64,000 nt of DNA, from positions 1,054,001 through 1,118,000 of the forward strand of contig JAMXSV010000028.1 of assembly GCA_027559495.1 (NCBI GenBank), given 5' to 3'. This DNA comes from Aurifilum marmelostoma. Its lineage: Eukaryota > Ascomycota > Sordariomycetes > Diaporthales > Cryphonectriaceae. Position 1 is the first letter of the stretch, and each line of letters starts with the position of its first letter. Positions 46,710-58,615 of the stretch are shown in pieces. The notes beneath the pieces were generated by a model, which did no database searches, was not told the DNA's origin, and saw only the letters and a program-made list of their open reading frames with translations. The position numbers were made by a program, and so were the translations under genes.

Positions 46710-48261
46710 GAATGGACATGATGAAGACTTTTCCGTACATTTAGTTCTGCCTATATGACACGAGAGGGGAAGATTTAAATTGCTGTAACGCACAGGCGTT
46801 CTCAAATCTGATATTGCAACCTACTGAGCTGTTCCAAACTCTCAAACTAAAGTCACAGTAGTCTTGATAGGCACAATCACTAATACAGCTTGTTCGTCAC
46901 ATGGGTATCAACTTTGAAACCCGCCCCCCCCCCTCCCCAAAGAAAAAACCACCAATCAAATGGCGGCTTCATACCTCCTGCCGTCTTACCAGAGTCGAAT
47001 TCGATCTCACTTCATGCCTCCCACTCGGATTTGGTGCAAACAACTTGATTCCTCAGCTTTAGTCGCCTAGGGATTGATGAGGCTTGAACCGTGGAGGAGT
47101 TGATTATCCTCAAAGACCAGTCCTCGTGATTAATGCTTTGTTGTCGGGAAAGTGACAACGCAACAGTGAGCCTGCGATGACTTCATCATTATTCAGCAGT
47201 GGACCGCCAGAGCAGAGAATGTAGAGAGATGTGATGATGATGCAGAAGACAAGATCTTTCTGAATGTTGGTTGGCTGGAAGGAAACCTCATTCGCGCCAG
47301 AAGCGGTGATCATGCAGGTGTCCCCCACGATCGACCCTCGTAGGAGACAACCTTCCAGACGGACTTATAGATACTCCATCTACGCATCGATCCCTCTATT
47401 TCATGATCTCGACTCCGAGTAAATTGTCCTAATGCCGGCACTAACCAAGAGGGACTCACTCATCATCCACGACCCCAGAGACCTCGCGCTCTTGCCTACT
47501 TTGCGATATGCAGATCTGGTGAGATTCTTATTCAACATGATTCCAAACGCGGGGGGCCATCTGCCTCGTGTTGGAGCGCACAAATGCCGAAGCTGATTGT
47601 GTTGTCTTCCCCCCGGATTACTCTTCCCCGGATTACATTTTGCTGAGTGGGGGGGGCAGCGGGAATGACTGTACTCTGCCGGACTTTCCAAAGATCACTG
47701 GCTTTTGTTTCATATCTTGGATGTATACAGTGCATTTCGCAATTTGATAACTCTGTAAGACGGCAGTTTCGGCTGGGTTGGGAAGTCCACCTGGAAGCTT
47801 TCGAGCCTTGTATATTCGTTAATTAATGACCATCATACGCTATAGGAGATGATATGTAAGTACTGAAATGTTTGGGATATATATATGTAAAATCAAGTAG
47901 AGTACTGGTATGAATACATGAATGTGAAGTCCTAGATCGCGTAGCCAGAAGATGAGCACATGGGCAGGGCTGAATCAGACTGCCATGGTTCGCTCAGAAG
48001 AAGACTATCGAGAGATTGCATGCCATAATTATCCGGCTCAGCACCTCCATTATTGCTTTTCATAATTACAATCTCTATACCAGGTGAGAAGGTCAGACAG
48101 ATAAATGCATATGCTGCTCCTAAGTCTGACTAGATACTCGAGGATCTATTTTAATGGGCTGTGGAAAGGCCAAGCAGTCCTTGTCTTTTCTCCCGTTTCC
48201 ACAACTATCACTCTCCAACCCCATCCCGAGCTTGACTGCAACATTGGCTTTCAAAATCATC
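46710..48261. other. Intergenic region between the two cluster P450 genes
   Basis: These 1.55 kb contain the P450-1 3' UTR and the P450-2 promoter. I looked for a missing short-chain dehydrogenase (ABA4) and saw no glycine-rich TGxxxGxG motif or YxxxK in any frame. An 11-base direct repeat lies at 47611-47636. The DNA is fairly AT-rich. Confidence 0.6.
47611..47636. repeat. Direct repeat of CCCCGGATTAC in the P450-2 upstream region
   Basis: Two identical 11-base copies (47611-47621 and 47626-47636) lie 15 bases apart, about 630 bases before the P450-2 ATG. They may be a regulator half-site pair; function is unknown. Confidence 0.4.
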
Positions 48262-50255
48262 ATGGATACCCTCAGCAAGTCGTCGCATCCTCTATTCTTG
48301 AGCGAACACCAAGTACTGTCACTCAACCGGCTACCCTTGGTCGCCAGCACGATCGCAGTCGTCGTAAGCACCACCAAGCCTCCCCTCTTCTCCGCGTCAC
48401 AAACGTCGCCAGCGTCCGCAGGCTAACCACTCGTATCATGATGGCTGCTCTAATAGCTCATCGTGGGCCTGATCAGCCGTGTCATCCAAGCACGCTTCTT
48501 CCACCCGCTGCGCAGGTTCCCAGGACCCTTTCTCAACAGCGTGACGTCCATACCGGCAGCCTATCTTGTGTACAAGGGCAACCAGCCCCAGACCTTCAAG
48601 AAGCTGCACGAGAAATACGGTCCGTTCAGAGATTCTTTGTGCTCCTCCACGGTGTATTCATAAAGGGTCGGATCCTGTGAGGGGCGATGTTGCTAATGCT
48701 ACGATATGTGTGGCTCTCTCCCACCGCAGGCCCGGTTGTGCGAACGGGACCCAACGAGCTCAGTTTCGTCGGCGCAGACGCCTGGGAAGACATCTACGGC
48801 ATACAGGTGAGAAGTGGGGACACGACTCTGTACATGGTGACAAAAGATGAGAATATCTGCTGATGTCCACTGAACTTGACACACTATGCAGAAAAACGGC
48901 CTCAACTTCCAGAAAGACCCGGCCTGGCTCGCAGTCGTGTCGCCCAAGGATGGCCAGACAGGCGTCAGCCTCGCGCCCCCCTGAGACGCACACACGCCAG
49001 CGCAATGCCCTCGGCGCTACCTTTACCAATGATGCGCTGCTCACGCAGGAGTACGTCCTGCAGGCCCATGTGGACAAGTTCATGGAGGTCATGAGGAGGT
49101 TTGCGGCGGAAGGAAAGGCAATCGATTTCTCCCACTGGTGTAAGTCCCTTTTTCCTTCTATCATAGTTCACGAGGATTATTCACTGCTCCTGATGAGGGG
49201 TCAGTAATCACAAATGATATAATCCTAATGACCGACTTGCTCACAAAAATAAAGATACATATGCCACTTTTGATGTCATCGGCGATGTCGTCTTTGCTGA
49301 GCCCTTTGGGTGTCTCGACGAGGGCGAGGAGACCCAATGGGCGAGGGCGATCAACGACATCTTCAAATCTGGCGCGTGGGAGCAGGCCTTTGGGCAGGTG
49401 GCTGGCGTCGGCACGCTGCTCCACAGGCTCATGGTGAAGACGCTCATCCCCAGCGAGCCCAAGACGTGGCGGCAGAAGCACCTGACCAAGTCGACCGACA
49501 AGACGCTGCGCCGCATCGCCGACCCGGACCGGCCGCACCCGGACATGATCGCCCACATCCTCAAGAACAACCAGACCAGAAAGGCCCGCCTCTCGGACAC
49601 GGAGCTCATCCTCAACATGGTCCAGTTCATCAGCGCCGGCAGCGAGACGACGGCCAGCCTGCTGACGGGCTGGACGTACTTCATCGTGGCGAACCCGCAC
49701 GTCTACGCGCGCGTCGTGGCCGAGGTCCGCGGCGCCTTCCAGCGCAAGGAGGACATCACCTGGGCCAGCGTCGGCAGGCTCAAGTACCTCGAGGCCACCG
49801 TCCACGAGGCCCTGCGCCTGGTCTCGCCTGCGCCCTGCAACCAGCACCGCGTTGTTCCGCCTGCCGGCCAGGGCGCTACCATTGACGGCCACTTTGTCCC
49901 TGCCGGCACCACCGTGGCCGTCGCGCCCTGGGTTGCGGAGCGGTATCCGGGCAACTTCACAGACCCGGAAAAGTTCGAGCCCGAGAGGTGGCTGGGCGCT
50001 GACAGATACAAGAACGACAAGCTGCACGCCTCGCAGCCCTTTGGTCTGGGCGTGAGGGCGTGCGTCGGCAAGAACCTGTCGTACTTCGAGGCCCGGCTGC
50101 TCATGGGCAATCTTCTTTGGCATTTTGATCTGGCATTTGACGAGAGCCAGGAGGCCAGGGAGGCGCGGAAGAGGTGGGAGGAGACGGACATGCTCGTTTG
50201 GCACGTTTGGGTGAAACCTCCTATGCTGGTTCAGCTCACTGAGCGCAGGTTTTGA
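48262..50255 (+). CDS. Cytochrome P450 (P450-2 of the ABA-type cluster), apparent frameshift
   Basis: I read five exons: 48262-48363, 48457-48619, 48730-48806, 48892-49139 and 49255-50255. The parts fit one P450 of about 529 residues: an anchor, RRFPGPFLNSVTSIP, KYGPVVRTGPNELSF, the I-helix SAGSETT, ExxR as EALR, and the haem loop FGLGVRACVGKN. In exon 4 the frame hits TGA at 48982 just after a C6 run (48976-48981). Removing one C restores APPETHTRQRNALGATFT, the conserved helix-C region, and the later splice phases. No intron explains it. So either the assembly has an extra C or the gene is broken. The donor of intron 2 (GTCCGT) is non-consensus. It is probably the other ABA1/ABA2-type oxidase, downstream of and co-oriented with P450-1. 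Confidence 0.85.
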
Positions 50256-50503
50256 GAGTGAAACCAGCTTTCCCATCACGGCACTCCGATTTGAGTGGTA
50301 TATCGCTCCGAATATAAAGACATGTGGCGGGACTCCATTCTACTGGACTCTTTTCTAAATAGTGGATCTTGAGTCGTCCATACTGTTCACGCGAATAAAT
50401 TCCTGACCGGCAAGGCGAGAGAAAATGGTGATAATGGTTGGAATGCAAAATGCTCATTTTTCATTTCAAAATGCCGGTAAACAAAAAACCTGTTTATGGC
50501 GTG

Positions 50504-53500
50504 TCATGATGAAACCGTCAACGCTTGCGCGCCCTTCTGCCACTCATCCAATCCCGTCCTCTTCATCGTCCTCCCAGGGCGGTCTTTGTCCGCCGGATCT
50601 ATGTGGTACTTCAGCTTGACCCCCATGGCCGCCAGCTCCACGTCCAGGTACTTCAGCGCACCGGGGACAGCGATGACAGTAACATCTTCGCCACCGACCC
50701 ACTGGTTCCCCTGACCGTCCTCCCAGATCTCCCCATCCACCTCCATTGCCATCTCATCGTCCAGGCGGTGCGCGCAGTTTCTGCAGCGGACGGTATCAAC
50801 TGTTCGCTTCTTGCCGATATAGGGCGTTACCGTCGGCTGCACTGACAGGAACGAGCCGCACTTCCGGCAGATCCACGTCTTGGTGTAGTCGGAGCAGTTG
50901 AGCAGACGGTCCTGCAGAAGGAAGGCCGTCCCGTGGGCGAGAAGGGCGTCACGCTCCATTTCTCCAACACGGATACCGCCGCCCTTCTTTCGGCCCTTGA
51001 TGGGCTGGCCGGTGAGCGGGACGACGGGCCCTGTGGTTCGTACCTGGTATTTGTCGTTGACCATGTGACGCAGACGCTGGTAGTAGACAACGCCGAGGTA
51101 GATGTCTGCAGCGAACTCCTCTCCTGTGATGCCTGAGTACATGGGCTCGTTGCCGTGAAAATTGTAACCGGCCTTCATCAGCTGGTGGCCAAAGTAGTCC
51201 GCAGCTGTATTCTCTTCGTCGAATTTGAAGGGAGTCGAGTCCTGAGCCAGCCCGTGGAGGGCTCCAGCCTTGCCAGCAAGAGACTCCACAAACATACCGA
51301 TTGTCATACGAGACGGGAAAGCATGGGGGTTGATGATGACATCGGGCTGGATGCCTGACTCTGAGAAAGGCATGTCGATCGACGGCCACTTCTGAGAGCA
51401 CACGCCCTTCTGGCCGTGTCTGGAGGAGAATTTGTCACCAATGACAGGAGACCGAGGTATCCTGAACTTGATGGACAGCGTCTGGGCCGGCTCATTGCCG
51501 TTCTCGCTCCCGATGACGCGTACCTCCTCAATGTATGCAACCTCGTCCTCCTTGTACTTCTCGAAATGTGTCACTCCATCCTTGTTCTCGACGCCACCAT
51601 GGCCGTCAGGAGACACAGTGTGCCATGCACATATCAGGTCCCCCGACTTGATCTCCTGACCAATGTATGGCAGGCCATCCGCGTCAAGAGAATCACGCTG
51701 CCATGAACGTGCCGAGTTATTGGGAGCAAAGCCAAACATCTTCTCTATCGTGGCCGATGATCGGGTTCTCGAGTCGTCCTTTAGGCTGATCTTCTTGGTC
51801 TTGTAGATGGTGCCGTGGCCGAAACCTCTCTCGTGGGCAGACTTATTGATGATCATAGCGTCGTCCATGTCATAACCCGTGTAAGAGATGACAGCGACGA
51901 CTGCGTTCGTGCCGTTCGGGAAGTTGTCGAATCCATACGCGTTGTGAAGGGGCGCTCTCACGATGGGTGTCTGTCCCGTCTGTAAACGGTACATCTTGTT
52001 GTCTGTTCGGTGGCGAATGGCAGTCCCTGGTGTTCCCATCGTCTGCTTACCCATCTGACACTGGTACATGTTTCGGGGAGATTGGTTGAAGTCGGAGAAG
52101 GGGGTCATATTGGCCAAGATGGAGAGGATATTTGTGGGGTCGAACTCGACGTGCGTCGATTCTCCAGAGGCGATCTCGGAGTCGACGCAAGCGATGGACA
52201 TGTAGGGTTGCTCATACGGTCCCACGAAGTCTTCCTTGTCCAACGGGAGGTATTTGACCGGTCTCACCATCCGCGCCGGAGAGGAGGACATGAAGATGCC
52301 GGGATAGGACCCTCCATTGGACGGTGGCACATAGCCGATCTCGAGCTGTTTCGGTACGTTATGGGAGCCTTCGACCTTCCAAAACCTCAAGGTATCCGCA
52401 ATTCTCTTGGATTCTTGCGGTGTGCACCAGCCGATGATCTTGCCGTCGAGCAGGACCGGGACGCTCTCAGTGGTGGCAGCTGAGGACGTGTCGACCACAC
52501 CAAGCTCGACAGCCAGCTGAGGCACAGCTGATGCGTCGACGTCATCGGTCATGATGACACACTTATGAGCAAGATGGTTCAGCAAGCCACAAGGTGAACC
52601 ATCAGGCGTATGGACGGGACACAAGAAACCCCACGACTCCGGCAGCAGCTTTCGCACCGTCGTCGTCTTCAGCTGTGCAAAGAAACTACCGCGATGGACC
52701 ATGCGGAAATGGCTGATGAAACGCAGGAAATTGAGCTTTTCTGCGACGACCGTGAATCCAGAAACCTGCTGCAGATCCAGACCAGACGGACTCTGCAGGT
52801 TGCCCGTGGAGAGAAAATACTCGAGAAGCTGGCCGATGTTCTCTGTCGTCCTCCTGAAGATGGCGGCCGGGAAGTCTTTTCCAAATGCTGCTGATGTGAA
52901 GTTATTGGCAGGCTTCTTCCGGAAGTAGTCTCTCAAGGAAGCCCTGAGATTCACAGCCAAGAGCTCCTCGAGGCGCTCCTTCAGGATCTGGCCATACAAG
53001 AAACCACCAAGAAGGATCTCTTGATTCTGTACGGCATCGGGGTTGTCCACAGCGCAATCACCGGCGACAAGCGCATAGAGCTTGCGAATCATGAAGAGAA
53101 TCATCTTGAACTTGTCGGCATCCTGTTCCTCGGTCACGTTCATATTGCCCAAGTGGACAAGGACGATGCGTCGCAGAAATTCTGTTCCGACCTCGTAGTT
53201 TGACATGGTGTCTGGAACGCCCAGCACGACCCTGAACTTCTCTCCCAGGTAGGCCCGCGTCTTGCTCTTGCTGTACAAGCCATACGCCTTGTACGTGCGG
53301 AGGAGCAATTCCACCCGGTCCGTCAGAAAAGTATTCTCTGTGCCCTTTGAACCCGCCGGGCCGATCAGGCCTTCGAAGATCTCGCGGTCGTTTGTCTCCA
53401 CCAGGGCCTTCAAGATCATCATGACGGGCACGAGGTACTCGTTCTTCCTCCATGAGAACCGAAACGTGACATTTCCGTCGTCGAGGTAGTGGAGAACGTT

Positions 53501-54291
53501 CGTCTGGGATGTTTCGTCTGGTCGTACACATCGCATTATGATACCGTAGGGAGTGTATGCCTGTCCTCGATTCGTGAAACTTGGCCGGTTGATCGCGAGG
53601 GGAAAGTTGCGCTTGTTCATCATGAGCAGCCGGATGATCTTCTCGTTGCCGTTGACTATGAAGTAGCCGCCCAACTCTTCCGATTCCTCTTTCCTCTGCA
53701 CCAGCAGAGCTGGAGAATTGTTCTCGAGATGGCATTTGTTGGACTGTGCACCATCAGATCTCTGTTCAATCACGAGGGGAGAATGAGGCTCAAGGGTATC
53801 AAGCATACCTTGACCATGATAGGCATGTTGCCCAGTTCTCTGACGAACTCGTGAGGGTCCCCATCGTTGATTCTGTACTCGAGAGTCGCGGTGAGCTTTC
53901 CACGATATGTAGAATGCCTTTCTCTGCACTCGGCTGGGTATATCTCGCGGTTCTTGGCGAACTTGTTGCTCGGCGGGAGGAGCGACTTTTGAAGTGATAC
54001 GCTCTTGTAACGGATGGTCAACTTGTTTGTTGCACCCCTGGAGGAGCCATCTGGGCTGTCAAAGAACGTCTTGGTCCCGATGTCGGCTAGTCCATGGTCG
54101 ATGAGTCCTTTCTTTCCGTTTGAGGGGAAAAGCGCATTGAAGGCCTCGATGTGTGGGTTTACAGCGATCTGTAGGAGAGGGTAGGCGCTGTGATCGGTGG
54201 GTGGGTTTCTGAAGAGGTCCTCGCGGCGTAATGTGTTGTATTGGTGGTCCCACTCCGTCTTCGTCCTTGCTGGAGCCATGATCATTCGCAT
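50504..54291 (-). CDS. rpa2: RNA polymerase I second-largest subunit (Rpa135/Rpa2)
   Basis: Exon 1 (54291-53809) and exon 2 (53743-50504) with a 65-nt intron (GTATGC..ACAG, phase 0) give 1240 residues. The join yields MPIMVKSNKCHLEN, followed by the lobe motif GGYFIVNGNEKIIRLL. Hallmarks of the beta-like subunit follow: CPVHTPDGSPCGLLNHL, the active-site region GYDMDDAMIINKSAHERGFG, GDKFSSRHGQKGVCSQ (hybrid-binding region), and a C-terminal zinc site with CRKCG and CRNCA. FGFAPNNSARSW-type inserts and overall length suit Pol I rather than Rpb2 or Rpc2. It transcribes 35S rDNA in the nucleolus. Three in-frame ATGs lie at 54291, 54285 and 54279; the last gives MAPARTKTEWDHQYN, perhaps the real start. 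This housekeeping gene marks the right border of the ABA-type cluster. Confidence 0.93.
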
Positions 54292-57200
54292 ATCTGAAGA
54301 AAGAAAGAAAGAAAGAAAGCGTCAGCGAGCCTTCCTTGTGGATATCATGAAACAGTGCACGCTGGCAGTGTGCACCAGTGCAGAGCGACGGGGGACTGAC
54401 ATTGCGCCTCTGTCGAGGCCGCGCACAACGAAGGGGCAGGTGTACAGAGTTTATGCGGGTGCTCAGGAAACTCTCATTACTATCCGAAAATTTCCCTTTC
54501 TAGTCGTTCACTTGTTCACCCATAGACAACGCTTCGCAAAAAAAAACAAAAAACGGTACAAGATTTTCATAAACGCAGCAGAAAGCGGGAGGGGAGAAAG
54601 CAGAAATGCAAGCAACTTTTTTTTTCGGCGACCACTTATCGATAAGGCTCCACCCACGCCGCTAACACCATCGCACTTGCTGCAGTGGTCCCTCTCTCTC
54701 CAGTACCGAGAAGCTGCTACCCGGTCTTGAGGAAGGAAGTATGCATGGATGCCCAAAGCTCGAAGAAAGACGTCAGGATAACAGCGACAGCTGTTGATCT
54801 GGGAAGGATCTTCTCAGCTGCCCCTTCCAATCACTACCATGTAGACTGCATTGAGCCACGCTGTTGCCATTTGCAAAATGATGCAGCTCCCCGATGTGCT
54901 AGGCTGGTCTCTGAACTGCCAAACGTGGCGCCTATACTGCAATCAATCGTACTCACCGCCGACAAGACCTTCTGAACGACAGTCTCGTCTCCATCAACAG
55001 ATCATTGGCACTCCTATGCAAGTAAGAGCATGCCCAATTGTTAGGCCTACAGTGGATATGCGAGTGGCTTATCTGTATGGTGCTCGTCTTACTTCACTAC
55101 CTCTTGATTGATGGACAGGGCCAGGGCCCAGCCTCGCCGTCCATGACGCATGCCATTCCTCAGCGGCAATAGCTCAAGCCACAGGGCAGAAATGGCTACG
55201 GCAGCCTGTCTCTCCCATTCTAACTCTAACTCTCAATCTGTCAGAGAAAAAACACAAGCCATCTATCCTTGACGACGGCAGGCGCACTCGGGTAGCAGTG
55301 GGAGAAGCCACCTCGAGGGAGATTGGCTGGCTGGCCGTGTCGAGTCCACGAACCTCTGCACCCTCAATCAGCGAGGCACCCCACGCACGCAGGGGCGCAA
55401 GCTTGTTGGCTCCTTGCGATACCTCGACCAACATGGTGGTGTCGTCCTAGCCATGGCGTGCTGTACCTGATTCACAGGCCAGGTGTGGAGCGGTGGAGGC
55501 CATGAGACCTGCCCCTCCAAGGATGCGGGCAGGTGCGGGCAGATGCAGGCCTTAGGTCATAGCGAATCGCCGAGCCGCCCAAACCGTCGACCAGGCCCAG
55601 AATGCGGCCTCTTTTAGCTGGTCCCGAGATGTGCTCTGGGCCAACCAGCCAGGCGGCTCTCACAGGGTTTCCACGGCGCGCCGCCTCTGCACCTGCAGAC
55701 AAGCTGCAGGACGAGCTGCAGCAGACACAGGCTTGAGGCCCAACGCCAACCTTTTTTTACGCTTAGCAACACCAAGCGCCACCCTCCACCCTCGCACCCA
55801 TCGTAGGGTGTGGTACACTGCAGCCGAGCACCGCACGGATGTGAGTGCCTGATGATCCTGCAGTGCATGGCACATGCCTCATGGCCTTACCTCCTCCACC
55901 ACAGCCTGCCTTACCTTACCTTAGCTACCTCAACCTTGCCTGTCCCAGGCTCCGCGAACCCGACCCAATCCCAGTCCTTGGCTCCAGCGAAACCTTTCTC
56001 TCCATCGTACCTCGACCACCGTCATCCTCTCTTCTTCTTCTTCTTCTTCTTCGATTTTCTCAACACACACACATAAACGCATACGGCACGCCTGTTGTGT
56101 CTTGACATTTCTTCGCCGTTCACCTTGGCATTTCTTGTGGCGACCTGTTCGAGGAGGGCAACAGTGCGCGCAGTTCATGTCACCGTCACTAGTGGGCTCT
56201 CTTGTCTCTCACCTAGCATGGGGTTGCACCGAGCCTGCCCCTCCGCCCAATCACTTCGGCCCTTTGTCTGACCCCGCCGTTGGACGTTGGCACTCACACT
56301 GACTGCGTCTTCTGCCCTGGGGTCCCTCTCGGAGGAGAATAAAAGGCGCCCTTTCGAGTTTTGGATTCCCACCCAGGCACGACAAGCACAGACAAGGCTC
56401 ATGTCGAACCGCGGGTACAACTCTCTCACTCATTCCAAAGGTAAGAGGATGTACGTTCATTATTTCGGAAGCATTTCCCCATCCGCCGGGGCCGCGCGCT
56501 TGGGGAGGTAGCCAGTTTGATTTTAGCCATGAAGAAAAGGGCCCCTGGCGGCCTTTTGCAGCTCCCACCCCCCCCCCCCCAGAGCTCGAGGGCAGCATCA
56601 GCGTCTGCACCCCGACCCTGCAGCAGCGCGTGGCATGCTTCACAGTGCCGTCGACCCAGACGCACCCGAATCCTTCTCGGCTTGCGCTTTCTCAGCCTGT
56701 CGGGGGCCACCAGGCCCAGAGCTCTACAGCTGCCCTGGCCAGATCGATCTGCACCGTCAACCTGTGCTTTTCCCCCGCGAATTCCAGGCGGGCTTCTATG
56801 GGGCGCTTTTTGCATGCTGCTCAGTGGCCTCCTGTGCAACAGCTAGATCTCTCGGTCCGGAAACGATGCTGCTGCTGTAACCGCAACTACAATGACGCTT
56901 CCTTGGGGAAAGAGGGGGGGGGGGGGCGACAAGCAGCACGCTTGGTCGGACTCTCTGCAACCTTTTATTATTTTGTCATCTTTTTCTTTCCTTCAAGAGG
57001 CGTGTGTGTTCTCAGAATTGCCTGCAAGCGCCTGTCTCCTCGCGCCAGCGCCTGTCTATATTTGCTATCCTCGTCTAAAGCCTACCTCAGCGTCTCGTCT
57101 GTTCTGACAACCTCTCTGACGAATAGAACTCCCGTCCTAGCCGCGCCAAATTCCGGCATCGATATTGTGTCCCCATAATTCGAGGTGGAGTTTCGTGCTC

Positions 57201-57642
57201 CCCAAGCAGCAGAGGCGGCACCACCCCATACCACCACACAACACATGCTCGATGCTCAACGAGAGTGACCCGGCTGTCGGTTGATCACACATAATTTCAG
57301 AAAACGTCCCAGTCTGCGAAATTGCGACCGCTTCGTGCCCCTCTGCGCGTTTCAAACTATACATATCCTCGGTGCGGAACAGAGAGAAAAAGATCAGAGG
57401 CAGGCCAGGGCGCAAAGGGGAGAAGGAAGAGAAAAAAAAGTATTTAAGAAGCCGTGGCTGAGAGCACCCCACCCTTCCCGTCCCTCCCTCGGACAAGCTC
57501 TACATCACTTGGCCTAGAGCCCTGCCCTCCTGGTGTCTCCATCTCGAGTCCTGGTATTCCCTTCCTCTAAGTCGCTCTTCTCTTTTTGCCTCTCTCTCTT
57601 CACAGCCCGGCACCATTTTTCGCCACGCGGTCTCCGATCGGT
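54292..57642. other. Intergenic region between rpa2 and arl8
   Basis: This 3.35-kb divergent gap has no supported gene. Next to rpa2 a coding-strand (TTTC)n tract ending CAG (about 54294-54316) looks like a 3' splice site with a CTGAC branch, so rpa2 may have a 5' UTR intron. The stretch 55900-56080 and 57400-57600 is CT-rich, fitting arl8 transcription start zones. A run of 13 C lies at 56568-56580. ORFs of 60-180 codons have no motifs. Confidence 0.55.
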
Positions 57643-58615
57643 ATGATGGCAGGCCTCTTCCGCAAGGTGTACGACTGGTTGCTCAGGACTTTCTGGTAAG
57701 CTCGCTCGCGCCCAACCTTGGTCCCTGGGGAGCCCTCTGGCAGCTGCCCCTCGCCCAGTTTTGCCGCCCCGCCCACCGTCCACTCCTTTGGACCGATAAC
57801 GACAACACTTATCGCCTTGTCCAAAAGGTGCTGACTAGGACCAACAGGGCAACCGAGATGGATGTCACCATGATCGGACTCCAGAACGCAGGCAAGACCT
57901 CCTTGCTGAGGGTGTTGTCGGTAAGGAATATTCTCTCCCCGTCGAAGGACAGTAAATTGTGGTGGTGGTGGTCGCGTTTGGTACTGACGAACGACTCCAA
58001 CAGGGTGGAGAATTCACCATCGAGTAAGCGTGCTGCCGTGACGTCTCATGACCCATCGACCGACCCCTCCCCCTCACCCCTTCCTTTCACCCCAATGCCA
58101 CTGTCCGGGGCATTTGTTCCACCCGGGACATACCTCCCAGATCCTGTCGTCTCGTAGCGCAAGGGAAGTCCGTGTCGTGTGTACTGACAGAGTCGGCATG
58201 CAGCTCTATCCCCACGGTCGGATTTAACATGAAGAAGGTGCAGCAGGGACATGTGACCCTGAAATGCTGGGACCTGGGCGGGCAGCCTCGCTTCCGGACG
58301 ATGTGGGAGAGATACTGTCGTGGGGTCAATGCGATCGTCTTCATAGTTGACATTGCAGACGTTGACGTGATTCCGCAAGCGCGTGAGGAACTTCACTCGC
58401 TCATGAGCAGCCCGACGCTGGAGGGGATCCCGCTCCTGGTCTTGGGCAACAAGTCAGACCTGCCAAATAAGCTGTCGGTAGATGAGCTGATCGACTCCAT
58501 GGACCTCAAGAGCATAGACCACCGCGAGGTGTCGTGCTATGGTATCAGCGCCAAGGAGGAGACCAACCTGGACGCAGTCCTCCAGTGGCTGGTGAAATTT
58601 GCCAACAACAGGTAG
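57643..58615 (+). CDS. arl8: Arl8-type small GTPase
   Basis: Four exons (57643-57695, 57848-57920, 58004-58023, 58204-58615) with introns of 152, 83 and 180 nt give 185 residues, the family size. Exon 3 is only 20 nt and encodes GGEFTI plus two bases. G motifs are complete: P-loop GLQNAGKTS, switch I PTVGFNM, WDLGGQPRFRTMWERYCRG (the Arl8-specific stretch after switch II), NKSD, and a SAK near the end. Like animal Arl8 it lacks the Gly2 myristoylation site; the start is MMAGLFRKVYDWLL, an amphipathic helix. Arl8 acts on lysosomes/vacuoles and late endosomes, linking them to kinesin and tethering factors; in hyphae it may serve organelle or vesicle transport. The first of two adjacent ATGs was taken. 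Confidence 0.93.

Noticed and set aside
46710..48261. Search for an ABA4-type short-chain dehydrogenase between the P450 genes
   Set aside because: No glycine-rich nucleotide-binding motif or YxxxK was found in any frame, and the longest ORF is under 100 codons.
49161..50279. 372-codon antisense ORF over P450-2, and similar long antisense ORFs over the HET, ABA3-like and Ser/Pro-rich genes
   Set aside because: These are shadows of GC-rich coding DNA with strong third-position bias; they lack motifs, while the sense frames have clear domains.
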